From: Neptunicoccus sediminis
Lineage (GTDB): Bacteria; Pseudomonadota; Alphaproteobacteria; Rhodobacterales; Rhodobacteraceae
Direction of reading: 5' to 3'
Assembly: GCF_001719615.1 (NCBI RefSeq)
Contig: NZ_MDVX01000016.1
Coordinates: forward strand, 44,189-108,188
Length of the DNA: 64,000 nucleotides
The notes below the pieces were generated by a model. The model saw nothing but the letters and a program-made list of their open reading frames with translations. It had not been told where the DNA came from and searched no databases. The position numbers and the translations under genes are program-made. Shown here piece by piece: positions 1 through 7,690 of the stretch (position 1 is its first letter; every line of letters begins with the position of its first letter).

Positions 1-801
1 GGGCAGACGCACTTCGGCAGAGCAATGGCCGAGCTTGGATACACCGTATTTTGCACCCACAAGACCCGGCTCTGTGAAGACGGCTTCGTGCAGTGGCATC
101 AGACGATCCTGAAGCTCCAGCGCTTTGGCATAATCACCGGAGAGCGTGGCTTCCTGTAGCTGCGAACACAGTTTCGGCGCGACATTTGCCGTCACAGAGA
201 TACACCCGACACCGCCTTGGGCGTTGAACCCGTGGGCGGTGGCGTCCTCACCGGACATCTGGATGAAATCCGTGCCGCAATGGATGCGCTGCGCACAGAC
301 ACGGGACAGATCGGCGGTGGCATCTTTCACCCCGACAATATTGTCCAGCTTGGCCAGTTGGCCCATCGTTTCGGGCAGCATATCCACCACGCTACGGGGC
401 GGAATGTTGTAAATGATGATCGGCAGGCCGACCTCGTTTACCGCTTCGAAATGGGCAATCAACCCGCGCTGTGTCGGCTTGTTGTAGTAAGGCGTCACCA
501 CCAGCGCACCATCCGCGCCGATGTCTTTGGCGTATTGGGTAAAGCGCAGGGCTTCGTCCGTGTTGTTGGAACCGGCCCCTGCAATCACAGGCACGCGGCC
601 CGCAGCAGTTTCCACCACAACTTTGATCACGTGCTCGTGCTCTGTGTGGGTCAGGGTGGGGCTTTCGCCGGTTGTTCCCACGGGAACCAGACCGTGTGTC
701 CCTTCGGCAATATGCCATTCGACCAAGTCCTTAAGCGCCTTGTCATCCACCTTACCGTTTGAAAACGGGGTGATAAGCGCGACATAGGAACCTTTAAACA
801 T
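1..801 (-). CDS. dapA: 4-hydroxy-tetrahydrodipicolinate synthase (partial, C-terminus beyond window)
   Basis: Condenses pyruvate with aspartate semialdehyde in the first committed step of diaminopimelate/lysine synthesis in the cytosol. The frame is open from an ATG at 801 down to base 1, giving 267 residues, so only the C-terminal end is missing. Visible family marks are the GTTGE substrate loop (residues 42-46), the proton-relay tyrosine Tyr131 in [10 protein letters not shown] and the Schiff-base lysine Lys159 in GVKDAT; these sit two residues before the E. coli Tyr133 and Lys161. It is divergent from the lytic transglycosylase gene at 950. Another lysine-pathway gene, dapE, lies about 10 kb away. 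N-acetylneuraminate lyase-like relatives share the fold, but the motif set and N-terminus fit DapA. Confidence 0.95.
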   Translation of the reverse strand, partial: MFKGSYVALITPFSNGKVDDKALKDLVEWHIAEGTHGLVPVGTTGESPTLTHTEHEHVIKVVVETAAGRVPVIAGAGSNNTDEALRFTQYAKDIGADGALVVTPYYNKPTQRGLIAHFEAVNEVGLPIIIYNIPPRSVVDMLPETMGQLAKLDNIVGVKDATADLSRVCAQRIHCGTDFIQMSGEDATAHGFNAQGGVGCISVTANVAPKLCSQLQEATLSGDYAKALELQDRLMPLHEAVFTEPGLVGAKYGVSKLGHCSAEVRLP

Positions 802-949
802 GGGCTTGGCCTCCGGTTGGGATGAATTGAGTCGGGTCCAATTAGCAGGGAAATTCAAAGAACGGAACGACGAAAAATTGAATTGCAACGCCAAAGGGGT
901 GAAATACTGTTGTTAAGCGCTATCTATAGGGCTTCGTTGGGGGTGTTTT

Positions 950-2905
950 ATGCGTTTTTTGATTATTCTTACGGTCTCGCTGCTGGCCTTTGCAGCGCCG
1001 CGCGGCGTGGTGGCCCAGTCTGCGACCAAGGTGGATACGACGGGGGTGGAGCAGGCTCTTGCCGCGATTGCCGCGCGCAAATGGGAGCAGCTGGACGATC
1101 TGATGAACGGTATCAGCGATCCGATTGCGCGGGATTTGCTGGAATGGCAGCGCCTGCGGCGGGACAACGGGAAATGGTCGGACTATGTGGCCTTTTTGAC
1201 AGAGCATCCCGACTGGCCGGGTCTGAAATCCCTGCGGGCCAAGGGTGAGGTGAAAATCCCGACCGACGCCGACCCGAAAGCCGTAATCGCCTATTTCACC
1301 GTTGAACAACCGCAAACCGGCGTGGGCGCGGTGCGGCTTGTCAAAGCCTATGCCCGAGATGACCAACCGGAAAAGGCCCGCGCCGAGGCGATCCGCGCCT
1401 GGACCACCCTATCGTTGTCGTCCACATTGGAAACCCTTCTGCTGGCCGAATATGAAGACACGCTTAAACCCCATCACATCGCGCGGCAGGACATGTTGTT
1501 ATGGCGCGGGCGCATCACGGCGGCGCGGCGGATGATGCCGCTGGTCCCCGAGGGGCACCAGAAACTCGCGCTTGCGCGGATTGCGTTACAGGAAACAGCC
1601 GACGGTGTGGATGCGGCCATCGCCAAAGTCCCCGAGGCCCTGCAACTTAATGGCGGGCTGGCCTATGACCGCTTTATCTGGCGGGTGAAGAAAAACCGCT
1701 GGGACGATGCGGAAACACTGCTGGCAGAGCAATCTGCCGATCTGTCCAATCTGGGGCGCGCCGAAGAATGGGGCAACCGCCGCCGCACTTACGCTCGCCG
1801 TGCGATGCGGGCCGGCAATCCCGATCTGGCCTATTGGCTCGCCAGTCAGCATGGGCTGAGCGAGGGCGGCGATTACGCGGATCTGGAATGGATCGCTGGC
1901 TATGTTGCGCTGCAAAAGCTCGACGCGCCAGAGCAGGCAGCGATCCATTTTGAAAACCATTTCAATGCCGTGCAAACCCCGATCAGCCTCGGGCGGGCGG
2001 GCTACTGGCGTGGACGCGCGGCCGAGGCGCTGGGGGATTTTGACAAGGCGGCAGCGTATTTTCGTCAGGGCGCCGAACACCAGACCAGTTTTTACGGGCA
2101 ACTGGCGGCAGAGCGGATCGGGGCAGAGCCTGATCCCCTGTTGACCGGCACCGGCAAAGTCCCTGACTGGGCGGACAGCCCGCTGTCGGCCTCCGGTCCG
2201 GTGCGCGCGGGTCTGCTGCTTCACGCCATTGACCGGCAATATCTGATGCGCTGGTTTTTTTCCCATGTGGCGGAAACCGCGCCCGAAGACCAAACCAACC
2301 ATCTGGCGGACCTTGCCCTGTCGCTTGACCGGCCCTATGTGGCGCTGGCCGTCGCCAAGGAAGCGGCGAAACGGGGATTTATTCTGCCACGCAGCTATTT
2401 CCCTGTCACCGAACTGGCCAAACATTCCGGCGATGTAGCCCCTGAACTGGCGCTGGCCATCGCACGGCGCGAGAGCGAGTTGAACCCCGAAGCTGTCTCC
2501 CCTGCCGGGGCACGCGGGTTGATGCAGGTGATGCCCGGAACAGCCAAAGAGGTGGCAAAGGATATAGGTGTCGAATATTCCAAGACCCGTTTGTCAAATG
2601 ACTGGCGCTATAACGCACAGCTTGGCACGGCCTACCTTGCCTCTATGCTGGAACGCTATGACGGGTCATATATCCTCGCCTTTGCTGCCTATAACGCCGG
2701 CCCCCACCGCGCGGACCGCTGGATCGAGGAATACGGCGACCCACGCGATCCGCAGATCGACCAGATCGACTGGATAGAGCACATCCCCTACCGCGAAACC
2801 CGCAACTATGTGATGCGGGTCAGCGAGGCGCTGTTCGTTTACCGGATGCGGCTGAGCGGCACGGCAAAACCGCTGCGGCTGAGCAAGGATCTGATCGGCG
2901 GTTAA
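950..2905 (+). CDS. slt: soluble lytic murein transglycosylase (Slt70-like)
   Basis: Cleaves the MurNAc-GlcNAc bond of peptidoglycan in the periplasm, giving 1,6-anhydroMurNAc ends. The 651-residue product starts with a signal peptide (MRFLIILTVSLLAFAAPRGVVAQ). A long helical, TPR-like superhelix fills roughly residues 30-480, and the C-terminal SLT domain follows. The catalytic glutamate is Glu508 in ARRES, followed by GARGLMQVMPGTA and AYNAGPHRADRW, the usual family-1 lytic transglycosylase blocks. Length and layout match Slt70 (about 620-650 residues). The ATG at 950 follows a G-rich stretch (GGGGG). It reads away from dapA as a single gene; the next gene is convergent. Confidence 0.93.
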   Translation: MRFLIILTVSLLAFAAPRGVVAQSATKVDTTGVEQALAAIAARKWEQLDDLMNGISDPIARDLLEWQRLRRDNGKWSDYVAFLTEHPDWPGLKSLRAKGEVKIPTDADPKAVIAYFTVEQPQTGVGAVRLVKAYARDDQPEKARAEAIRAWTTLSLSSTLETLLLAEYEDTLKPHHIARQDMLLWRGRITAARRMMPLVPEGHQKLALARIALQETADGVDAAIAKVPEALQLNGGLAYDRFIWRVKKNRWDDAETLLAEQSADLSNLGRAEEWGNRRRTYARRAMRAGNPDLAYWLASQHGLSEGGDYADLEWIAGYVALQKLDAPEQAAIHFENHFNAVQTPISLGRAGYWRGRAAEALGDFDKAAAYFRQGAEHQTSFYGQLAAERIGAEPDPLLTGTGKVPDWADSPLSASGPVRAGLLLHAIDRQYLMRWFFSHVAETAPEDQTNHLADLALSLDRPYVALAVAKEAAKRGFILPRSYFPVTELAKHSGDVAPELALAIARRESELNPEAVSPAGARGLMQVMPGTAKEVAKDIGVEYSKTRLSNDWRYNAQLGTAYLASMLERYDGSYILAFAAYNAGPHRADRWIEEYGDPRDPQIDQIDWIEHIPYRETRNYVMRVSEALFVYRMRLSGTAKPLRLSKDLIGG

Positions 2906-2911
2906 GACGTG

Positions 2912-3826
2912 TCAGGTGCCGGTGGTTCCCGCCTGGGCCTTGGCCCGCAACGCCGCCTTTCGTGCACGGTTTTCCCGCCAGAGCGTGAACAGACCCGCCG
3001 CCACAATGACCGCGGCGCCAAACGCTGTGGAAAACGGCAGATGCTCTCCAAAGACCAGAACGCCGATGAAAGACACAAAGACCAGTTGCATAAACGCGAA
3101 TGGCTGCACCACACTGGCCTGCGCCATCTCATAGGCTTTGATCAGCAGATAATGCCCAAGCGCCCCTGTTACACAAAGCACCGCCATCCAGATCTGATCC
3201 TCGGGCAGCATCGGCTCCCAAAAGAAGGGACCAATGGCTGACATGACGATAAAGCCGCTGATTGCGGTCCAAAAAAAGCTGGTTTCTGCACTGTCCTTGG
3301 CCGCAGCCATTCGGGTCAGCAGGTGGTAAAGCGCAAACAGCAATGCCCCCGCAAAGGACACCAGCGAGAGCGGCGAGAATACTTTCACCCCCGGTTGCAG
3401 GATGATCAGCATCCCGATGAATCCGACCCCGATTGCCGCCCAGCGCCGCCAGCCGACACTTTCTTTCAGAACCGGACCGGAAAGCGCCGCAATCAACAGC
3501 GGGTAAACTGCAAAGATCGCATGGGCTTCGATCAGGCCAAGCAGGGTAAACGACAGGATCGTCACAAGGATTTCAACCGCCAGCACGATACCGCGAAAGA
3601 ACTGGAAAAACGGCTGGGTCGTGCGCGCATCCCCGAACAGACTGCCCGAGCGGACACGGGATACGGCCATCAACACCAGCAGGATGAACCAATAGCGCAC
3701 CATTACGATCATAAAGACGTTGTAAGTGTCTGCCAGATGGCGGGAAATACCGTCCTGCGCTGCAAACACGAACGTCGCAGCAATCATCAGCCAGATACCG
3801 GCACGCGGGTTGTCTTTGGTCATCAT
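2912..3826 (-). CDS. DMT-family permease (two EamA domains)
   Basis: Inner-membrane drug/metabolite transporter with an unknown, probably exported, substrate. The roughly 304 residues contain about ten hydrophobic segments arranged as two EamA repeats, the second starting near VSFAGALLFALYHLLTRM. The C-terminus is basic and alanine-rich. The gene lies one base after the stop of mnmD (TAG then ATG at 3826), so the two are probably co-transcribed; in-frame TTG (3841) and ATG (3823) starts also exist. A second DMT exporter is encoded at 34453. Transport direction and substrate cannot be read from sequence. Confidence 0.85.
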   Translation of the reverse strand: MMTKDNPRAGIWLMIAATFVFAAQDGISRHLADTYNVFMIVMVRYWFILLVLMAVSRVRSGSLFGDARTTQPFFQFFRGIVLAVEILVTILSFTLLGLIEAHAIFAVYPLLIAALSGPVLKESVGWRRWAAIGVGFIGMLIILQPGVKVFSPLSLVSFAGALLFALYHLLTRMAAAKDSAETSFFWTAISGFIVMSAIGPFFWEPMLPEDQIWMAVLCVTGALGHYLLIKAYEMAQASVVQPFAFMQLVFVSFIGVLVFGEHLPFSTAFGAAVIVAAGLFTLWRENRARKAALRAKAQAGTTGT

Positions 3827-3827
3827 T

Positions 3828-4511
3828 CTATCCGGATTCAAGGGTACCTCGGGTCATGTGCCGCTTGCGGCCATACCCTTTGGTCCTTTTGACGGCAAAG
3901 CCGGCGGAAGCCAAGGCCCGTCTGACATGCCCTGCTGCGGTGTAGGTGGCGAAACTTCCGCCGGTTGCAGTGTGACGCGCAACCGCCGTTAGCAGGTCCG
4001 GCTCCCATAGTTCGGGATTTTTTGCCGGTGAAAACCCGTCGAGAAACCACGCATCGGCCCGACCGCCCCAGCAGGGCAAGGTTTTGCGGGCATCCCCGGC
4101 CACCACGTCGGCCCTGAGCGTTCCACAGACAAGCCGCCGTGCCCCGTGGTCCCAAGCCCTTGCAAACCGCGCGGCATATTCCGCCAGCTCCGGCCAAGCA
4201 GCCTGCGCCTGCGCCATATCCTGCGGTGCCATCGGGAAGGCTTCAAAACTGGTGTAGCGCAGGGGCGTTGTCTGGCCTGCATCCTCCCACGCCTTCCAAG
4301 CACACAGCAGGTTCAATCCGGTGCCAAACCCCAGTTCGCCAATGTGAAACCCCTCGGCAAAGCGGTCCGGCAGATCGTTCCCTGCAAGAAACACATGGGC
4401 GGTTTCCGCGATGCCGTCCTCCAAAGAGAAATACGGATCGTCAAACCGTGTCGCCACAGGGATTTTTCCATTCCGCCAGCTAAGCGCTGCATATTCATTC
4501 TGGTCGCTCAT
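3828..4511 (-). CDS. mnmD: tRNA 5-methylaminomethyl-2-thiouridine methyltransferase, stand-alone (MnmC methyltransferase half)
   Basis: S-adenosylmethionine-dependent methyltransferase for the last step of mnm5s2U synthesis at wobble position 34. In E. coli this is the N-terminal half of bifunctional MnmC. The 227-residue product begins MSDQNEYAALSWRNGKIPVA. It carries the family hallmarks: FDDPYFSLEDGIAET near the N-terminus, the SAM-binding block FHIGELGFGTGLNLL, and WFLDGFSPAKNPELW. The frame stays open upstream to 5435, but that part is the shadow of the oxidoreductase on the other strand; family homology starts at 4511. The FAD-dependent half is the divergent gene at 4569. The bacterium therefore seems to split MnmC into two divergent genes. 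Confidence 0.88.
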   Translation of the reverse strand: MSDQNEYAALSWRNGKIPVATRFDDPYFSLEDGIAETAHVFLAGNDLPDRFAEGFHIGELGFGTGLNLLCAWKAWEDAGQTTPLRYTSFEAFPMAPQDMAQAQAAWPELAEYAARFARAWDHGARRLVCGTLRADVVAGDARKTLPCWGGRADAWFLDGFSPAKNPELWEPDLLTAVARHTATGGSFATYTAAGHVRRALASAGFAVKRTKGYGRKRHMTRGTLESG

Positions 4512-4568
4512 ACCCGATTGCTTTAGGTCAAGCGCCAGACGAAAGAAAGCCGTGACGGAGTTATGCAC

Positions 4569-5648
4569 ATGCGGGTGAGTGTTGTGGGGGCGGGAATCTG
4601 GGGGTTGGCCAGCGCCTATGCCTGTGCGCTGCGCGGGGATCAGGTCACGGTCTACGAGGCGGGCGAAATCGGCTGTGGTGCCAGTGGCGGCATCGTCGGG
4701 GCGCTTGCCCCGCTGGTGCCGGACCTGTGGACGCCCAAGAAACAGTTCCAACTGGACTCCCTGCACAGTGCCGAAGCCTTCTGGACGGACATTGACGCGA
4801 CCTCGGGCCTGCGCTCCGGCTATGGGCGTATCGGGCGGCTGCAACCGCTGCAAACCGAACGCAGCCGCGAACTGGCCGTGGCCCGCGCTGAGGAAGCCCG
4901 CACACTCTGGCGCGGGCAATACCACTGGACACTTGAGCCGCGCCCCGACCTGATTGCCGCACAAGCCGCACCGCTGGGGGTGGTTTATGATACGCTCTCC
5001 GCCAGAATTTTTCCGGCACAGGCCGCCCGCTCGCTGGCCACAGCCTGTATTGCCCGTGGTGTAACGATCCTTGAAAACCATCCCGTCGAAACAGTTTTTT
5101 CCGGCGGAATCAGCGGCCCATTCGGACGCGCAAACTCGGACGCGGTGATCCTTTCGGCAGGCGCAGAGGGCTTTCGCCTCATGGCGCCCTATGTGCCGCT
5201 GCACGAGAAAACCGGCGTCAAGGGGCAGGCCGCCCTGCTGGATGCAGATCTGCGCGGCGCACCGCAGGTCTATGCTGGCGGGGTCTATGTGATCCCCCAT
5301 GAAAACGGCACCGTGGCCGTAGGGTCCACGTCTGAAACAAGCTGGGACCACACCGACCCCGACGACCAGTTGGAACCTGTGATCGCGCAAGCCCGCGCCA
5401 TGATCCCCGCACTGGCAGAGGCGCCCGTTCTGCAACGCTGGGCCGGTATACGACCCAAGGCGCGGCGGCGCGATCCGATGGTGGGAAAACTGCCCGAACT
5501 GGACGGGGTGTTCGCTGTGTCAGGTGCCTTCAAGATCGGCTTCAGCCTTGCCCACAGTCTCGGGACTGTCATGGCCCATATGATCCGCGACGAACCCTAC
5601 GCCATCCCCGAAAGTTTCACCGTAGACTGGCATCTGGCCGGGGGCTAA
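4569..5648 (+). CDS. FAD-dependent oxidoreductase, probable MnmC oxidase half
   Basis: DAO-type flavoenzyme of 359 residues, opening with an ADP-binding fold (VVGAGIWGLASAYACALRGDQVTVYE). The C-terminal part has WAGIRPKARRRDPMVGKLPEL and GAFKIGFSLAHS, typical of glycine-oxidase/MnmC-oxidase proteins. The likely role is oxidative removal of the carboxymethyl group from cmnm5(s2)U34 to give the substrate of MnmD, whose gene starts only 57 bases away on the other strand. ATG 4569 is preferred over ATG 4563 because GGAG at 4557-4560 is 8 bases upstream of 4569. A free-standing amino-acid oxidase cannot be excluded; pairing with mnmD is the main argument. Confidence 0.75.
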   Translation: MRVSVVGAGIWGLASAYACALRGDQVTVYEAGEIGCGASGGIVGALAPLVPDLWTPKKQFQLDSLHSAEAFWTDIDATSGLRSGYGRIGRLQPLQTERSRELAVARAEEARTLWRGQYHWTLEPRPDLIAAQAAPLGVVYDTLSARIFPAQAARSLATACIARGVTILENHPVETVFSGGISGPFGRANSDAVILSAGAEGFRLMAPYVPLHEKTGVKGQAALLDADLRGAPQVYAGGVYVIPHENGTVAVGSTSETSWDHTDPDDQLEPVIAQARAMIPALAEAPVLQRWAGIRPKARRRDPMVGKLPELDGVFAVSGAFKIGFSLAHSLGTVMAHMIRDEPYAIPESFTVDWHLAGG

Positions 5649-5651
5649 TCC

Positions 5652-6467
5652 CTATCCGGCTGTCGCGCTCATGCACATACGTCCGTCCGGTCCGCGCACC
5701 CAAAGCGCCAGACCGTCATCAGCTTCGGGGCGGGCGCAGAAGGTCGCTTCTTCAAAGTCAAACAGCGGCGCTGTGGCGCGAAAGGAAAAGCGCGACAGAT
5801 CCCCCAAAATACCGTGGGCCAGATTCACCAGCATTTGCGCAAGGATCGGGCCATGCACCACCAGCCCCGCATAGCCTTCGACCTTCATCGCATAGTCGCA
5901 GTCGTAATGGATGCGGTGGCCGTTGAAGGTCAGCGCGGAATAACGGAACAGATCGGTGGGCGAGAATTTGCGGCTCTGGCTGACGGTTTCATCCGTCGGT
6001 GCAACAGGTGGCACAGGCGCTGGCGCATCCGGAGCGGCCTCTGCGCGGTACAGCAGCGACTGGGTTTCCGACAGGCACAGGTGGCCCCTTTGGGTGATCT
6101 TATGGTCCAGCGTTACCACCGCAAGCTTGCCGCTGCGGGCGTCTTTTTCCTGAACATCCGTAATCGTCGTGCGCTTCAGCGCTGGCTCCCCCAGCCGGAT
6201 CGGTGCGTGAAACTCCAGCGCACCCCCTGCCCACATCCGCCGTGGCAGACCAAGATCGGGAATGAAATCTCCCGTGCGGGGATGCCCGTCGCGGCCCAGA
6301 TCAGCAGGGCGTTGCGGTTCCCAGAAATAGGCGTAATGCCAGAAGGGAGGTAATGGATCGCGGGCCTCTGGAACAGGGCCGGACAGGTCCAGCGTGGCTT
6401 TCATCGCAGCCGCGCGGGCCGGATCAAGCGTATCGGAAATTTCGACAGTTCTACCAAGTGCTTTCAT
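5652..6467 (-). CDS. MaoC/FAS1-like acyl dehydratase, mesaconyl-CoA hydratase-like
   Basis: A 271-residue double-hotdog hydratase. The N-terminal half resembles the FAS1-like dehydratase domain (FWHYAYFWEPQ, GGALEFHAPIRLGE). The C-terminal half carries the R-hydratase signature FNGHRIHYDCDYAMKVEGY followed by VVHGPILAQ, where the catalytic Asp/His pair sits. Related proteins hydrate mesaconyl-C4-CoA or act as 3-hydroxyacyl dehydratases (HTD2-like). The substrate here is inferred only. Start ATG 6467 (MKALGRTVEISD) fits the family; the frame is open 44 codons further up. It is divergent from the VOC gene at 6535 and ends four bases after the convergent oxidoreductase. Confidence 0.8.
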   Translation of the reverse strand: MKALGRTVEISDTLDPARAAAMKATLDLSGPVPEARDPLPPFWHYAYFWEPQRPADLGRDGHPRTGDFIPDLGLPRRMWAGGALEFHAPIRLGEPALKRTTITDVQEKDARSGKLAVVTLDHKITQRGHLCLSETQSLLYRAEAAPDAPAPVPPVAPTDETVSQSRKFSPTDLFRYSALTFNGHRIHYDCDYAMKVEGYAGLVVHGPILAQMLVNLAHGILGDLSRFSFRATAPLFDFEEATFCARPEADDGLALWVRGPDGRMCMSATAG

Positions 6468-6534
6468 AACCTGTTCATCGCCCGATTGAGCGGGTATAGG
6501 CAAGGGGTGAATTTGTTGAGGCGGCGGATATTTC

Positions 6535-6936
6535 ATGACGAAACCGGAACTTACAGGCTTGGACCATCTGGTTCTTACGGTCGGGGATATGGACGACACC
6601 GTTGCCTTTTACACCCGAGTCCTGGGGATGACAGAGACGCGATTTATTGTGGCAGACGGCACCATCCGCAGTGCATTGGCCTTTGGCCGCATCAAGATCA
6701 ACCTGCATCCGGCCGATGCACCCTTTGCCCCTCATGCCCGCACACCGACGCGCGGCTCTGCCGATCTGTGTTTGCTTACAAACGCGCCGCTAACCGACTG
6801 GATCGCGCATCTCCAGCACTGCGAGGTCGCACTTCTGGAGGGTCCGGTTCGCCGCACCGGAGCACAGGGTCCGATGACCTCAATCTATCTGCGTGATCCG
6901 GATGGCAACCTGATCGAAATCGCCTCCTATGACTGA
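6535..6936 (+). CDS. VOC-family (glyoxalase/dioxygenase fold) protein
   Basis: A 133-residue single VOC unit with two beta-alpha-beta-beta-beta modules: LDHLVLTVGDMDDTVAFYTRVLGM at the start and SIYLRDPDGNLIEIASYD at the end. His11-type and Glu-type metal ligands are visible in these two blocks, so a metal-dependent lyase, dioxygenase or resistance role is possible. The exact reaction cannot be told. GGCGG upstream of ATG 6535 serves as ribosome binding site. The last eight bases overlap the start of the TauE-like exporter, indicating translational coupling. Confidence 0.82.
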   Translation: MTKPELTGLDHLVLTVGDMDDTVAFYTRVLGMTETRFIVADGTIRSALAFGRIKINLHPADAPFAPHARTPTRGSADLCLLTNAPLTDWIAHLQHCEVALLEGPVRRTGAQGPMTSIYLRDPDGNLIEIASYD

Positions 6937-7678
6937 CCTTTTTGCGGTTCTGGATATTGGTCTGGGCACGTGGTTCGCCTGTTTCTGCGCGGTGACACTG
7001 TCGTCCTTTGTGCAGCGCCTGTCCGGTCAGGCGTTCGGTATCGTTGCCGCGCCGCTGATTGCGCTGGTGGCGCCGCAGTTTCTGCCCGCGGGCTTGCTGC
7101 TGCTGGGAATCTCTGTCGGTCTGACCTCTACCGCGGTGGATATTTCCGCGATCAACAAGGCCGAGATCATTCCCGGTTTCTTTGGCCGTGCGCTTGGCGC
7201 GGTGCTGGCCGCGATGGTGGCGGCGCAGATCACGGATGTGGACATGATTGCAGGGCTGACAGGGCTGGTGGTCCTGGCCGGTATCGCGCTCAGCCTGTCG
7301 GGTATCCGCGTGCGGATTGCGCCTGTGTCGTTGACACTCGCGGGCATTGCAGCAGGGCTGATGGGCACGATCACGGCTGTCGGTGCGCCGCCAATGGCGC
7401 TGTTGTACCAGCACGAGCCTGCCAAACGCTCCCGCGCGATGCAGAATGCGTTCTTCTTCTGGGGCATGTGCGTATCCGTGCTTGCACTGGCGTGGCAGGG
7501 GCTGGTGACAGGGCGGCATCTGGTCTTTGCCCTGTCCCTGATCCCCGCGATTGTGCTGGGCCTGTCAACCTCTATGCCGCTGGCCAAACGGATGGAGCGC
7601 AAGGCACTGCGGCCCTACGCGCTTGGCCTGTCGGCCCTTGCCGCAACCACCCTGATCCTGCGGCTACTTTTAGTTTAG
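6929..7678 (+). CDS. TauE/SafE-family membrane exporter
   Basis: A 249-residue membrane protein with about eight hydrophobic segments and the TauE/SafE pattern (FAVTLSSFVQRLSGQAFGIV-like first helix; GLMGTITAVGAPPMALLYQ in the second repeat). The family moves sulfite, sulfoacetate or other organic anions across the inner membrane. ATG 6929 lies inside the end of the VOC gene, so expression is coupled to it. It is convergent with rnr, 12 bases away. The anion is not identifiable from sequence. Confidence 0.82.
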   Translation: MTDLFAVLDIGLGTWFACFCAVTLSSFVQRLSGQAFGIVAAPLIALVAPQFLPAGLLLLGISVGLTSTAVDISAINKAEIIPGFFGRALGAVLAAMVAAQITDVDMIAGLTGLVVLAGIALSLSGIRVRIAPVSLTLAGIAAGLMGTITAVGAPPMALLYQHEPAKRSRAMQNAFFFWGMCVSVLALAWQGLVTGRHLVFALSLIPAIVLGLSTSMPLAKRMERKALRPYALGLSALAATTLILRLLLV

Positions 7679-7690
7679 GCCGCCCCGTCG

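Noticed and set aside
4512..5435. N-terminal extension of mnmD by over 300 residues, suggesting a fused enzyme
   Set aside because: The extension lies antisense to the oxidoreductase gene and reads as glycine/cysteine-rich shadow. Family similarity of MnmD starts at 4511.
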